Shown: piece after piece, positions 1 to 25,885 of the stretch | Position numbering within the stretch: position 1 is the first letter of the stretch | Layout of the letters: each line of letters opens with the position of its first letter | DNA from: Anadara kagoshimensis | Lineage: Eukaryota; Mollusca; Bivalvia; Arcoida; Arcidae | Direction: 5' to 3' | DNA length: 64,000 nucleotides | Assembly (NCBI GenBank): GCA_021292105.1 | Contig: CM037874.1 | Coordinates: forward strand, 27,907,083 to 27,971,082 | Program-made: the position numbers and the translations under genes | The notes under the pieces: generated by a model | What the model saw: only the letters and a program-made list of their open reading frames with translations | What the model was told of the DNA's origin: nothing | Database searches by the model: none

Positions 1-2090
1 GATACATTTATAGCTATATATAGGTGTGTGAGCTAAGTTTTCTTTTGATAAAATTGAAAATCTGAAAAGATGTAAAATACAATTTATAGATAATCATATC
101 AGATACATTTATTTACTTTTTGTTTGTTCATTACCCAGGGATTTGTGTTCTACAGTTTTATAACAAAACAAACCATTTTTATGTTCATTTTACTAGCACA
201 TATACATGTATTTATTTTCTTTATTTATAGAAATCCTTTCAATTAATTGACAATTATATATACTAATGAATGATATTTCTGCACTCACTTTTAAAATATG
301 TTATAACATTTATTCTTGTATGATACAATTCTTCTTTGTTTCAAGCATTTTGATTGGTCACACCTTTTCTGTTATTTTTTGCATAAAAAAATTGACCCTC
401 AGTGACGTCATGTTATATGGAAGGTGCATAAAGACATTTGAATTTTTCTTATAGCAGTTTGCAAAATGTTCATTTCTTTCATTGCATAACAAAATGAAAA
501 TCTTAAATACCATAACTACTGTCATAGTATTTAGGTTTGCTAAGTTTATGATAAAAGAAAATTATACTTAAAGAAGAAGACAATAATTGCTTAAGCAGTA
601 GAAATAAAGATGTATTGAAATGATATCAACATTTGTATAGCAATTTTGTTATTTTTCGCAGGCAGACTTAGCACATAATATTTTATTATCTCTCACTTTT
701 CAAAGAAAGAGGGGGATATTAAATCAAGTTTCCGTCCGTCCGTCTTTCTGACTGAAAATGCTTGTCTGCACAAATTCTCCTAAGCTGTGAAGCACTATTT
801 CATGAAACAACAGCATTGATAGGAGATGTGCATATCGTTACCTGAGTTGGTTTGCTCATTTTCTTAAGAGTTATTGCCCTTTGAACGTAAGAGAGAACCT
901 ACTAGTAGGGGATCTAAATTCATTGAATTTACTAATTCCTTTTGTTTCTTTGACTCTTGTCAGATATTTTCTCTTATTGTTGTTAGAGGTTTCATATTTG
1001 GCACACATGTCCTTCATACTGTCTTTGGCACTTATATGTCTAACTATTATTTACTGTTCAATGCTGGAAGGTATGTTTATCATTTGTTAGGAAATTTAAT
1101 CTAATCTGCAAGCATCATGAACCATGATAAACTGATTACTCATTTTACAGAAGTGTTGTGGTGTTCCATTTTATCATTTGTTTCATTTGAAGACATCTTA
1201 TATCCTCAATTAATTTTTCTCAGAATCTTGATATTAAATATTTCATGCATATTTTTTGTTTTCTATGGGAACTTGTTATAAACAATATTTGTGAATGTGT
1301 ATATACATGTATTTGGTATTTATGTACATAAGGGACCTGTCTTTCATCATGATTTACTATATATAAACAGCCACATTTAATACAGATAATACTGGGAATT
1401 CTGTATTAAATGTCACTGATAGAAATTACCACTTGTACAGAGCTGTGTCAAACCTTTTGTTTTTTAAAATGTTCTCTATAACTCTTTGTAAATCAAAAAC
1501 AAACATACCAATTCATGTCCAAATTAATCCCAAGTCAAAGTAAAAACTTTGAAACTAGTAAATTAAGTTAAACATGACATTTAATCTCCACCAGGACAAT
1601 GAGGCTTGGTGCCCTAGAAGGGTAAGGAAATTATTCTGAATTTACTGTGAAACTTTCATAACTAAACATCATTTTTCTTAAATATTGAAAAGCACCAAAA
1701 TCTGCATTTGGTTCAACAAATTTGTAACTGATGAACTTGTTCATTGTAATAGCTTCATTGTAGATGAAGGATATGTTTTTAAAAGAAGCAAGAGTTTACA
1801 AAGATTATATAGTATAGGGAAAATTGAAAATTATCATGACTTATGATGTCACAGTTCTGTACATTTAATTGTATATATACATAATATTTATATATATGTC
1901 TATGACTGTTTATATGATAAAATTGGTGATGTATTATTTTCTTATTATAAATGCTATTTCATTATTGAGTTGTAAAAACCATGAAAGATATGAAACATGT
2001 ATAAATGTAAAAATTAAAGAAAATAAAAATCACTTAAGAATTATAGAATTTTGATTTATTCATAATTTTGTGCTATGGTACAGTATGTAT
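1..2090. other. Gene-free AT-rich stretch
   Basis: No exon with convincing splice sites or a recognisable protein was found. At about 690-1100 there is a degraded dispersed repeat: a run of CCGTCCGTCC-like bases is followed by text ending in a TTGCCCTTTGAACG phrase, of the kind seen in other repeats of this window. The rest is low-complexity AT-rich sequence. Confidence 0.4.
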
Positions 2091-2650
2091 TTGCAGATGT
2101 GTGATGTTTTTCAGCTGCAAGACAGTGATGCCGATTTGACTTAAAGAACTTAGTCATTATAATATTATTTATGTAAATACTTTTATCCGACACTGCCTGG
2201 ATTCATTGTTTTAAGAGGCTTAATGATATTACAAAACACTTGTTCTTTGAGGAATTCATGTCCATAGAACTAGAAAACACACCAACAACACATATACAAC
2301 AGATATTGTGATCACTGGTTGATGAATGATGTGCACGTGAAGTAATATAAAGAAAGTTTATCAAATTTCATGGAATAATCTTGTTTTATGGGAAAAGACC
2401 ATTTTATGCATTTCCCTATCTGATGAGAATAATAGTTTGCACAAACGTTATGTGGTATTACCTCGGTTTTTCAATTTGGGTTACAGATTATGAAACTGCT
2501 AAAATAAAAATGAATAAAAAAGTAACATTTAAGGGTTATCTTGACTGGAAAAATGAAATTGACACCTTGCTTTACATGTCAATCTAACAAGCACTATGTT
2601 TGGTTTTCATTGGATTGCTTTGGAGATGAGCCCCTTTTAAGGAAGTAATG

Positions 2651-2994
2651 ACTTCGGTAGCTCAGTTGGTAGAGTGTTCGCCCCGTAAATGGGAGATTGT
2701 GGATTTGAACCCAGACAGAGTCTGACTCAGTACTTTAAATTTGGTAGTGACTGTTCTTTCGCCAAGCACTCCGCATTATGAAAATGAAAGTCACAGTTCT
2801 TTGGGACGGGAACTTAAAATAAACGAGGCACGGTGTCACGATAGGCATTGCACGGTAAAGAACCCTTTTGTATAATACCATCAGCGCAACGCACAAGCAT
2901 AGTTTTTGCACCTTCGCCTATATGTGGCGACTTCTTGGTATAAGTGAAATATTCTTTGCTGGGAGGTTAAACACTAGTACTCAACCTTTAAAGA
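2651..2994 (+). mobile_element. tRNA-derived SINE, copy 1
   Basis: The head reads like a tRNA, with an A-box phrase TAGCTCAGTTGGTAGAG and a B-box-like GGATTTGAACCC. A family-specific body follows (TTCTTTCGCCAAGCACTC, CATCAGCGCAACGCA, CTTCGCCTATATGTGGCGAC) and the copy ends at ACTCAACC. The same order recurs at 8866, 13596 and 14130 and, reversed, at 51540. It is not a functional tRNA because there is no matching acceptor stem. Confidence 0.8.
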
Positions 2995-3533
2995 AAATGC
3001 GTACAAATGTAAATGGACATGTATATTATTTGCAAACAAGCAGCAAGTTGGGATTTAACTGGTCTGCTTGGGAGAGAAACAAGACTAAATGTGAAGAAAT
3101 GCATGTACTTATGAACACCTTGCTACTTGCTTCCAATGACTGTATGTCCTATCACTCTCACAACGTTTTACTTTTTATCACGAGACATGTACATGTCTAG
3201 CATTGGAGAACTTAATTCATATGTACTACTGTTATGGCTTTGTTAACAATAACGTTGGCACAATCCAAAGCATACAAACTTTGGTGGTTTATCAAGGGTG
3301 ATTTAGCCTAATATAATCCATTTCATAGGGATTAAATTAGCAATAAGGAAGATAAGATGTAAGATGTAACGTCCTACCAATTGCGGTAAAAACGTCATAC
3401 CAATGGCGGTAACGTAACCTATTGGTATATACCAGGGTTTAAGGATTTAAGAAGCAAAACGTTCACTATAAACACAGCCAAGTGAATTTTTTTTTTTAAT
3501 TTGCTTTTTGGAACATAAACAGTCGTTAAATGT

Positions 3534-16475
<12,942 letters not shown>

Positions 16476-16541
16476 TTAAATATGAGTATGTTCTAACTTT
16501 ACTGGTGACATTTCTTTAATATAACCTCATAATCTAAATTC

Positions 16542-16545
<4 letters not shown>

Positions 16546-16632
<87 letters not shown>
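16546..16632 (+). repeat. (TC)n followed by (TA)n microsatellite
   Basis: About 24 TC units run directly into an AT-dinucleotide tract. Confidence 0.9.
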
Positions 16633-16804
16633 CACGATCTATCGGGTATTTCTACATTTCTATACAGTTTCAAGCAAACACGAAACACATGTATTATATA
16701 AAAAAGATGAAATCGAAACAAAAAAGTAACTTATACCAGTTTTTAATTTAATGATTTGAAATTGAATTCTAGAACTAAAATATACTGTTGAAGAGATGGA
16801 GTGG

Positions 16805-17530
16805 ACTATTTTTTTTTTTTTTTTTTTGTATTTGTATTTTTTATTCATCGATCATCCAAATATTACATTCGTCTACATTTTACACATTGATATAAGCATT
16901 GAATTAATACACATGAAACAGATTAATTAAAAAGAAATTTCATCAAATCCCAATTTTTTATAATATTTTCTTTTTTTTTTGAGGCTATATATAAATGTAG
17001 AGGATAATTCGATATTCCTATAGGTTTTGATCAGCTGTAATGCACCTTCATAGTTTGGCATCGTATCCCTGAATTTACATAGATATATATATCGTTTAAT
17101 GAGAAGAAAGCAAAGATTTACTATCTATTTATATTATATATACCGAAAATGACATAAACGGCTTTTTTGTCAATTTTGATATTACCTTTGACGTTTAAAT
17201 CATCCAGAAAGCGATACCAAACTGTTCTTACAATGTAACATTCATAAAATAAGTGTATTAGAGATTCTCTAGTTTCAGAACAGAAGGTGCATAGCTCTGT
17301 ATCAATTAACTTACATCGTTTGTAAATATTATATTATGGTTTAGATTAAACTGTAAGGACTGCAGTTTTGCATCATCAGTTATTTTGAAAGGTGAGACAT
17401 ATATTTCCATCCATTCTTTTTCATTTATTTCCAGATTTAATTTTTTATTAAAAGACTCCTGAACTTTACTTGGAGTTTCCATCACTGTTTCAATAAGCTT
17501 CTTGTAAATAGTCTATTACTGGGTACAATA
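16805..17530 (-). pseudogene. L1/Tx1-like LINE, C-terminal fragment
   Basis: On the minus strand a decayed reading runs through EKEWMEIYVSPFKITDDAKL, then LQSLQFNLNHNI, and after a short disruption LCTFCSETRESLIHLFYECY followed by IVRTVWYRFLDDL. The CxxC...HLFxxC...W pattern is the C-terminal zinc knuckle of L1/Tx1-type LINE proteins. Frames are broken and no reverse transcriptase part remains. A T-run at 16811-16829 could be its poly(A) tail. Confidence 0.65.
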
Positions 17531-17642
17531 CTAATTTCCTTTCGCGCCAAAAATATACTTATCCTGATTATGAACAAATGATAGGTTAATCCAGGACCAT
17601 AATTCTTAGTACTTAACGTTTTCCAGTTTAATAGTGCTCAAG

Positions 17643-17766
17643 ATGGAGATCAAGTCGGTTTTAGGGTTATATCTCCCCTGGGTAATTGTTCTGTTACTAC
17701 ACAGATATTATCCTCATACTGATATTAATGACAGCATCAACATCATATATGAACCAATCCACATTG
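17643..17766 (+). CDS. Signal-peptide first exon 1 (candidate for carbonic anhydrase)
   Basis: ATG opens 41 residues. They begin MEIKSVLGLYLPWVIVLLLH, a basic start and a strongly hydrophobic core, and continue with a polar stretch ending EPIHI. One extra base precedes a GTAAGT donor (phase 1). It can join the phase-1 acceptor at 38604 to give ...IHI-G-NEWDYEG. No body exons of a separate gene were seen in the next 20 kb, and no clear TATA box was found. The polar tail after the hydrophobic core is longer than in the other candidates. Functional use is inferred. Confidence 0.5.
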
Positions 17767-17779
17767 GTAAGTATTTTTT

Positions 17780-18057
17780 TTTTAATTTGAACCGTTTTAA
17801 TGTGTATTTTTGCGAATATTATTTTTTCCAGTAGTCGAACACTGCTCAGTAAATCCTTGCTGAAGAGAGCAAGTGCTCATGTCATGGTTATCTTAATTTT
17901 CGAAATTGTAGCATGCAATGCACAATGAAGCACACATCAATTAGATATAATAATAATATTATTAACAATAATAATAATGGAATACAATATACATGTTATA
18001 AAGTTGCCATGTTCTCAAATTTTGACATTAAAATATGTTAATATGTTAATATATATA

Positions 18058-18108
<51 letters not shown>

Positions 18109-18900
18109 CAATTTGTAAATCTTTCAGTATTATTCCATTCAGAATTGGAAAAAAATATATATGTGACAAAGTTAATACATTACGTGGATTGGTATTTTAA
18201 AGGGATACATGCGAGTTGCCCCTCTTTGATTAAACCTTAATCCTATTTAAATATTGGAGAGAGAGAGAGAGAGAGATAGAGAGCGAGAGAGAGAGAGAGA
18301 GAGAGAGCATCTGTCTATAAAATAGGCCCGTTCAGACTTGTTTTAGACTTGACAGTCCTAACTTGCATTAAATTGAAGCAAGCATTTTATATAATTATAT
18401 GACACCTACACTTGTGTTTTACTTACCTTTTTACTTGTATATATCTAGGTCACTCTGTATACCCGAGTTACCTCCGTACGCAATGTCTATACATGTATTT
18501 GAATGGAACGTTTCGTCCCCACTATTAGCGAATTTCTGTACTATGGTTCGTATACACCATACTTTGTAAAGTAGACATCTTCAATAATCCACATAAGTAC
18601 GCATACATGAAAATTCGTTTACGACGCAAAATATTATATTTGTCAGATACGTAATAATAAGCCATTGAACATTTCGATAAAATATAAATTAAAGCTATAT
18701 ATTTCTGCACGTTTGTTTTACAAGACTAAGGCGTGTGCTTGTTGAAGCTTTCATAGTGACCAAATTGATGAACATCTCTAATAAAATGATAAACTATAAC
18801 ATAAAATATAAGATTATGAGAACACAAGTAAAACTTCAAACCAGTGATGCATGTGAAATCAATAACTTCCTCAAGCCCAGGAACAACCTGTGTTGTGATC
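17780..18900. repeat. AT- and GA-microsatellite-rich stretch
   Basis: Contains (AT)n at about 18057-18106 and an interrupted (GA)n at 18256-18307. No exon was recognised. Confidence 0.7.
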
Positions 18901-19070
18901 TCTCTCTCTCTCTCTCTCTCTCTGAGCCTGGGTGGCAAGGTGGTATAAAACCGGCTTACGGATCACTGCCTCTCATCTCACTGTCCACTCAAGGAGATTC
19001 TAACATGAGACGGTGTGACAGTTCGTATACCGAGTGTCGGCGATTTCTTCAAGACACTCCGGTTTCCTCA

Positions 19071-19121
<51 letters not shown>
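18899..19121 (+). repeat. Two (CT)n tracts flanking a 150-bp insert
   Basis: (CT)n at 18899-18923 and at 19073-19121 enclose a unique stretch with the phrase GACACTCCGGTTTCCTC. A similar phrase also appears near 36655, so the insert may be a fragment of a dispersed repeat captured between microsatellites. Confidence 0.7.
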
Positions 19122-19122
<1 letters not shown>

Positions 19123-19139
19123 GGGATGTGTTTTGCTGT

Positions 19140-20520
19140 GATGAAATAAGTGATTAAATTTTAATCATTTGACTAAGCCAATAGAATCTTTCTGAATATC
19201 CCAAATTTAATCTTGAGTTTTTAAAATTATATTTTGAATCAGTAACCGAAAATTGGGTGCATTGAGTACTGTTTCTACATAGCTGTAGGCGACCTCAATT
19301 CTGGTCAATAATGAAAATATGCACCGTAATCCGAATTTATTGAAAAAATGGCAATTAAACTATCGACTCTTAATATGGTCTCATTTTCTCGAAATTAAAA
19401 AAAGGTTGTATAAAAATTTCTCCTCGACATGTAAGTATCATACACATATAAATATTTTGAGTTAATAAAATTTCAAAAAACTAATAACACCTTGTTATTT
19501 AGAGGTCTCGACCAATGAGTTTAAAAATCTTATATGTCTGTTTTTATGAAGAAAATATTAAATAAAGATACCGTCAGTGTAGTCACATTTGTAAACTTTA
19601 ACTTTCTGTTATGACACAAGCTTAGTATACTCTCAAATAAAGTTCAATTGATCGAGAAAGATAAAGATTACAAGAAAACGGAATGTAATTTGTTTCTCAT
19701 TATGATGTTATTTTAAATCTTTATTTTGTGTGTGCCTTTAGATGAACTGTAATAAAAGGAACGAGGGAGGAATACATAATGATGTATCATAAAGCTGATT
19801 TACAAATGTATCTATTGTAGTTATTCAAAATTTAAATATAGTTTTATTTATCACTCTTGAAGTTTAGACGTGTATTTGTACTTACATGCATTTTGAATTG
19901 CGCGTACTTGGCAATGCCATAGCAACCTGGGACATGCTACAGGTAACGAAATAAGGAACAAGATAACAGATGAGAATAGAAGTATCGACTACGGACAGAC
20001 GCGGGACAAAATGTCACACCCTCTCTCTCTAACCGACAACTGGTATATATCGATGGTGTTCAGAAAACAATTCGGTCTACAAATTTCATTTTATCTTTTA
20101 TAATGCCATTGAGATTATAATGCAAGGGGCGTATAGTCATTGGCTGTTATACGTTAAAGGCACGTTTTGCGATATCGAAAACGACACCATAACAGAATAA
20201 ATGAACACCTCCAATAAAACCGGAGATGATAAATGTTTTGGTCAATATAATTAAAGCAAAGGTTCTTGTGTTATACCAGTATTATAAATTGTTACTTGTT
20301 TTTCGTGGAGCCTTTAGAGAAACTCATTTTATTTAGTTATAACTTAGGATCTCGGTCAACAAAAGTGCTACATTTTATTTTTGAAGTTTTTTACAATAAA
20401 AATTAGCCCCGAAAAATGATTGTCGCCGTGCACATTTACACATCGATGCCAGTAATATTGACCGCCAAGAGCATCAAAATTTGTGGAGTTCTAAAAAAAA
20501 ACCCTTTACCTTTGTATTGA
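19140..20520. other. Gene-free stretch
   Basis: AT-rich sequence in which I see no exon, RNA gene or clear repeat structure. Confidence 0.35.
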
Positions 20521-20523
20521 AAT

Positions 20524-20736
20524 ACTGTAAATATTTAATTTCGCATGTATTTATTTTCGCGGTATAGGATATTTAGACATATCTGCGTAGTTAAATTTTC
20601 GCGTTTTTGAAATATGCTCTATAGCATAAAAGGTAAAATATAATTTTCGCTTTGTATTAATTTTCGCGCAAAACAAACTCCCGCGAAATAAGCAAAAATT
20701 AGTACACTGCGAACATAAATTACGTTTACAGTATGT
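20524..20736. mobile_element. Palindromic MITE with TTTCGCG motifs
   Basis: It starts ATACTGTAAATATTTAATTT and ends TTACGTTTACAGTAT, which are inverted relative to each other. The inside is rich in TTTTCGCG and CGCGAAA motifs. Relatives lie at 35972-36220 and 48621-49035. Confidence 0.6.
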
Positions 20737-21194
20737 CAAATGTGATGTGATCTAAGACAAGGTACATGTAGATTTTATATAGGAAACTGAACAATTAATT
20801 CTTTACGAAATAATATGACATTTTTAGTACTTGGCTACTTTCAAATTTTTACACCATTAACAGTTGAACATTTCACTAATAGCATTGATACAGCAAATAT
20901 TGACACAGATGCGGTGATTTTTGCACTCTTTGTTGATCGTTTCTGCTTGAAATGGACCGATTCTCACACTTACCAGAAAATAAACAGAAAACTTGAAACC
21001 CCGAAATTATCCCCATACCAAAAATACACGAAAATAGCACACATGCCGATAACTAGTGGCGGAAACACCATTTTTGTCAAATCTGGTGATATATTTTAAC
21101 ATCGCATTAGTGAAGACCATGGTACGGGGGAACTTACAAAATACCCCGATTGTTATTCAAGATTTATGTAACAGCTCATTTACTTATAAAGAAT

Positions 21195-21280
<86 letters not shown>
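21195..21280 (+). repeat. (CAA)n(TAA)n microsatellite
   Basis: About nine CAA units run into about 19 TAA units. Confidence 0.9.
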
Positions 21281-21281
<1 letters not shown>

Positions 21282-21477
21282 CTCAATTCTCTATTATATC
21301 AATAAAAATAAATAAGAACTTCTTTCATGCCAATAGTCTAGTAAAAAATGTTATATGAAGTGTCAATAAAACCAGTATCTTTATTAAGTTATAAATATTT
21401 CTATCATTGTAGAAGGATTAAAATTGAAGTAAATTCAAACTAGCAATCATAAAATTAATATATGTAGTCCAAAGGTC

Positions 21478-21525
21478 CGTATAACTCCCGTATAACCCCC
21501 GTATAACGCCCGTATAACTCTTGTT
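21478..21525 (+). repeat. Short CGTATAACTCC-type tandem repeat
   Basis: Four near-copies of CCCGTATAAC at 11-12 bp spacing. A small local tandem with no other context. Confidence 0.6.
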
Positions 21526-21605
21526 TAATGGATAAACTTTCCGCTCAGCCGAAGAACATCCAAGGCGGGTTTATGAGATGTTTCTTCATATCTTAGCATA
21601 AAGGT

Positions 21606-21815
21606 CAGACCTGTCGAAAGTTTAACACTGAGCTAACGAAAAGTTCGGCTACTGGGTGGCTGAGATATTATAGCTAGCGACCGAAAAGCGGGCGAGAAAT
21701 AGATAACAGCTACCGAAAAGTTGTCGAGGTAAAGGGAACGAGGTATCGAGATAAATTGCCGATTCTGGCACTAGTTCGATAGTTCAGTGTTAAACTTTCG
21801 ACAGGTCAGTACTGT
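21606..21815. mobile_element. MITE family A, intact copy
   Basis: Ends GACCTGTCGAAAGTTTAACA and its inverted copy TGTTAAACTTTCGACAGGTC (21794-21813). The inside has CGAGAAATAGATAACAGC and CGAGATAAATTGCCG. The phrase TAAAGGTCA lies on both flanks and may be the target duplication. The terminal 35 bp is the same sequence as the unit of the minisatellite at 34606-35197. Confidence 0.8.
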
Positions 21816-22081
21816 AAAGGTCAAAGAACAAACGGTTTGTAACAATGAGATTGGAGAACATTAACATGGATATTTGTATTTTTCTCGAACTACTATGACC
21901 CATTATTATCACTAAATTGAACATATAACTTGAGTTTTTACACTTGGCATGGTACATTTAAAAAAAAAACTTTATCGTCATGCCATGAAAAAACGTCAAA
22001 CTTACTTAACCTATAATGATCTTTGTGTTCATCAATTTTCATCGGAATGGAAACAATTCCTCGGAATTTAGTTAATATACT

Positions 22082-22090
22082 TATATATAA
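22082..22090 (+). promoter_or_regulatory. TATA box upstream of first exon 2
   Basis: TATATATAA lies 52 bp before the ATG at 22142, a spacing that leaves room for a short 5' leader. Confidence 0.45.
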
Positions 22091-22141
22091 GTAATAATAT
22101 ACACGCTTATGTTGGAGTTAGAATTCTGTGTAACATGTAAG

Positions 22142-22226
22142 ATGGGGATTTGGGTAAAGAAAGGCAGTGCTATTCAGTTTGTGTTGTGTATCCATTTGTT
22201 TCCTCGTTTGGTATTTGGGAGTGCAG
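22142..22226 (+). CDS. Signal-peptide first exon 2 (candidate for carbonic anhydrase)
   Basis: ATG opens 28 residues: MGIWVKKGSAIQFVLCIHLF and then PRLVFGSA, with a basic n-region, a hydrophobic core and a likely GSA cleavage site. One base then precedes a strong GTAAGT donor. Phase 1 matches the carbonic anhydrase acceptor at 38604. A TATA box lies upstream. No body exon of its own was found before 38604. Confidence 0.6.
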
Positions 22227-22239
22227 GTAAGTCATGACT

Positions 22240-23270
22240 GGTTTTAACTTCTCTTCTCTCAATTGAAGACAATACATGCATGCAAATTTTAAAAATGAAT
22301 GCATAATATTTGAATTTCATGATTTTTAAAATTTTGAATGTTTGAAAGTAAAAAATGCCCATCCTATTTGTGCATAATGAATGCATGATATCTGAAATTA
22401 AAACAAGAGAGTTTTTAACGGTAGATAACGCCGGGTAATCGCGATATCACGTATTTAAAATGTTTTAAAGTTAAAAAAACATCCTAGTATTTGTTTTTGA
22501 TCTTCAGAGATGCCTTTACAATGAATTGCGTATGTTTGATTTTGCCTATTTGCATAATGTTAATACTCGGATGGTTTTGAAGTATGGATATGAAAGGTAG
22601 AAAATTCAAATTATTTGTAAGAAATTTTATACTTCATCACAATTTTAGATTATTATTATTATTTTTATGACAAACAATTTGCGCATGCATTGCATAATGT
22701 GCAAGATTGTGTAGCAATTAATGCATTCAGTCTCGTTTCGTCTTTGTGAAGTCCATTTTTTTTAGCACAAAACAATATACTTTGCATTTCAACTACACAG
22801 AAATGTATTGACTGTATTTAGGATTATTTTTAAATTGAGTGATGTACAGTTGTCGATTTACATTGTTTCTTCATATGCTATTTTTTAATTACCAGTTTTA
22901 TCAATGTGTATAGCTTGCAATGTTTTCCTACTCCCATTACTCGTTCGACTATTCATGTTCTTGCAATTGGCTATTACAAAGTATATGTTTTGTAACTAGA
23001 AATTGTTTTATTTCATTAAATGATTTCTGCAATATATTAAAATTAGGAGATGGACGTCCACAGCTGCCCTCTTAGGTTAAGAAAATAGTTGGTAAATGAA
23101 ATTCAAAATGTTATTAAACTAAAAGTATTTAATATAAAAAATAACAGCATTGACTTTACTGCTTTTATTTAGTAAGAAATAATGTGTACATTAACGGTTG
23201 AACACAAATTTCAAAATATCGCTAATAGCACAGAATACAAACTTGGCCAACCAACTTGTTAAGTCAAAGG
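22240..23270. other. Gene-free AT-rich stretch
   Basis: Nothing recognised beyond isolated AT-rich runs. Confidence 0.35.
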
Positions 23271-23280
23271 AACTTTAAAG

Positions 23281-23535
23281 AGCCAGGCTCCAGTATTACA
23301 ATCATTCCTTAACTAAGATTTTCCTTAACTTAAATCTGGGAAACTTGAAATCTTAATAATTTTGCGAATTTTCAAGATATTGAGGAATTTAAAAGATTAC
23401 TTCTAGATTAGATTACATTTGCATTTAGTTTTGGCAAAAATATGCAGCAGTAGTTCCAAAAAGAGATGACAAATATCTGCTAAATTTAAGTAAAGGAAAA
23501 TCTTAGCTAAGGAATGATTGTGAAATTGGGGCCTG
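23281..23535. mobile_element. MITE family B, copy 1
   Basis: Inverted ends: GCCAGGCTCCAGTATTACAA followed by TCATTCCTTAACTAAGATTT on the left, and the complement AATCTTAGCTAAGGAATGAT followed by GGGGCCTGGCTCC on the right. About 255 bp. Other copies are at 41624, 57958 and 60375. Confidence 0.85.
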
Positions 23536-24100
23536 GCTCCAGATTTCGCAATCATTCCTTAACTTAAATTTCCGTTGCAATTTAAAATCGTAATAATTTT
23601 GCGAATTGTTAAGATAATTAGGAATTTAATATGTCGTTTTACAGACCACTTAAAGCTTAAAACATCTGCTTTTTGTTTCGTCAAAAAATGTACATCCATA
23701 GATACAACAGAGATTATCAAAATTTACTTTAAGTTAAGGAAAGTATTAGAAATCGACATGAGTTTTAGGTTAACTCTCTTCATAGGAATAAGGTGAGCAT
23801 CTATCTACTCATTACTTTATTCACTTTATTCTGTCAGTGTTCCTAACATACGTTAACGTTAAACCTGGAATTTAAGTTTTCAGAGACTAACAGATGAAAA
23901 TCTGGCTAACGGGAGGGGTAATTTAATGTAAAACGAAGGATTAACAACAGGAATGCGGAAATGAAAAGAAAAAAAATTGCGGAAAAATCATTTTATTCTT
24001 GCGGAAATGACATCTTTTTTTGCGGAAAAATCATATCAAATTACGGAAATGAAATGCACCGGTTAAGGAATGATTGTGAAACTGGGCCAGACCCAGACTG
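23530..24100. mobile_element. MITE family B, expanded copy 2
   Basis: It shares the left end TTTCGCAATCATTCCTTAAC and the right end GGTTAAGGAATGATTGTGAA but is about twice as long. Inside are several TTGCGGAAATGA motifs at 23950-24050. It abuts copy 1 directly. Confidence 0.6.
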
Positions 24101-24617
24101 ACATCAATGGGATTAATTTAAAAGTCAGCTTTAAGATAACGGACAGACTGAATGCAATAATAAAAATCTCCATAAAAGATATACAGTGTCTCCAATGTGA
24201 ACAAAGTGATAAAGTGGGAGGTACGATTTAGAGCGGTATGTGCCAGTTTTTACCAAATAATGAGCAATAAAAATGCAGGGTTAAGCCATTTTAACTTTTC
24301 ATGATACATTTTTAGTCGTAAATGTTTCGCGGAGAAGTACATAAACATATTATTTATTTTGAAGTGTATTATAATAATTATAGCTACATATAGAATCTGT
24401 TTATTGGTTTTGGTGTATATATGACCCTTTACTACCGTATAAACAGATTATAAAAATATTTTGAAGTTAATACCAATCCCCATGTAATCGAGTTATTTTT
24501 CCATATTTCAAACGTTTGTATGTAAGCTATCACTTAGCAAGGTTAGGATCTATCTATTTGTCACATACCACCTTTTGAATTTAATCATAAAATGCATTTA
24601 AAAAATACCACTTATCA

Positions 24618-24925
24618 GGGTTTTCAGAAACTTTTATGGGCGTCATCACAGTACTGTTGATAAATTTGATGTCTCTGTGTCCAGGATTACCCTAGATATA
24701 TTTGACGTCCCATAGTTCCAAGTTCCTTTCACACAATTTTCATTACACACGTGGAAGCTGTAGCTAGCTAAACAGCACATGCTTACCCTTCCGGAGCACC
24801 CGGCCTCACTTTCCTGCTGGAGGTTCCGATGTTTAACCTAATTTGTCAGTTTCAAAGTTTTAACTTTGCTTCTGGATTGTGATTCGGACATGGATTAGTA
24901 TGTTTGCTTTTGATTATTAAAATAT
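24618..24925 (-). mobile_element. Repeat family F, reverse copy
   Basis: Reverse complement of the 11178 copy: GGAGCACCCGGCCTCACTTT, then TCTGGATTGTGATTCGGACA and TGGATTAGTATGTTTGC. Near full length. Confidence 0.75.
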
Positions 24926-25193
24926 ACGCGATGTAACGATTATTTTGGAAGGATGTAATAGACGAAGATTAAAGTTAGAGTAACAAAACGAAGGCTGGGA
25001 AACGCATAAAAACCAATATGTCAGCCACTCCGTTTGGGGACATAGTAACTTATATATACTAATACTATCGCTACGTGATGCGATTTATGCTTTGCACTTG
25101 CGAGACTTAAAAGTCCTGTTGACATCGTCGTTGAACATATTGGTGAACACGTTTTGGTAAAGGTTTCCCCAAACTTATAATTGATAGTTTAGT

Positions 25194-25290
25194 TCCATCA
25201 TTTCAGTTTCAAGGGTTTTTTTTACCTTGCTTCTGGGTTGTGAGTCGGACATGGATTAGTATGTTTGTTTTTGATTACATACCGTAGTCA
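25194..25290 (-). mobile_element. Repeat family F, short fragment
   Basis: Only the TTGCTTCTGGGTTGTGAGTC ... GGATTAGTATGTTTG end is present. Confidence 0.6.
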
Positions 25291-25595
25291 TTGCTTCAGA
25301 TCATACCCGGATTCCTTTGATATATCATTTACTGAGTGGTTACAGATGCTCCAAAGAGAAATATCTTTGCACTGCAATACGAACACCAAACGGCTTGTAA
25401 GCTTATATATAGCTTATGCAGAATTGCATGGTAAAATAAAGATTTACCAACGATTTAAGTTTCCCTAAATCTTTTTGGATTCAAATAAATTTTAAAAAAT
25501 ACCGAAGTCTTATGCACATAAATTGATACACTGAACATTTTAAAAATGGCGCGAAAACTATGACGTTTTTTCTTTATTGGTCGCATCTAAACCAT

Positions 25596-25885
25596 ATGAC
25601 ATCAAAAACAAACATACTAATCAATGTCCAAATCACAATTTAAGAGCAGAGTAAATATTTTGAAACTGGTAAATTAACTTAAACGAGGAAAGTGAGACCG
25701 GGTGCTCCGAAAGGTTAAGCACCTCTTGAAAAATAGCTAGCTACACCCGCTAAGTGTGTAGTCAAAATTGGGAATGAGAAGAACATGGTGCTATGGCATG
25801 TCAAATATATCCAGGGTAAATTTAGATAAAATACATCATACTTTTCCATAATATTGTGATGACAGTCATAAAAAATTGAGGGTCT
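25596..25885 (+). mobile_element. Repeat family F, forward copy
   Basis: Begins ATGACATCAAAAACAAACAT and runs through GGTTAAGCACCTCTTG to the GGGTCTTCATAAGCC end. Confidence 0.75.

Noticed and set aside
2651-2725. A functional tRNA gene
   Set aside because: A and B boxes are present, but the acceptor stem does not pair and a SINE body follows; the same holds for the other tRNA-like heads.
18735-19157. 140-residue plus-strand ORF
   Set aside because: Much of it is Ser-Leu from CT microsatellites, and no splice sites or homology support it.
23700-23796. A further first exon ending at the GTGAGC near 23791
   Set aside because: It would end in phase 2, lacks a signal peptide and lies inside a MITE.
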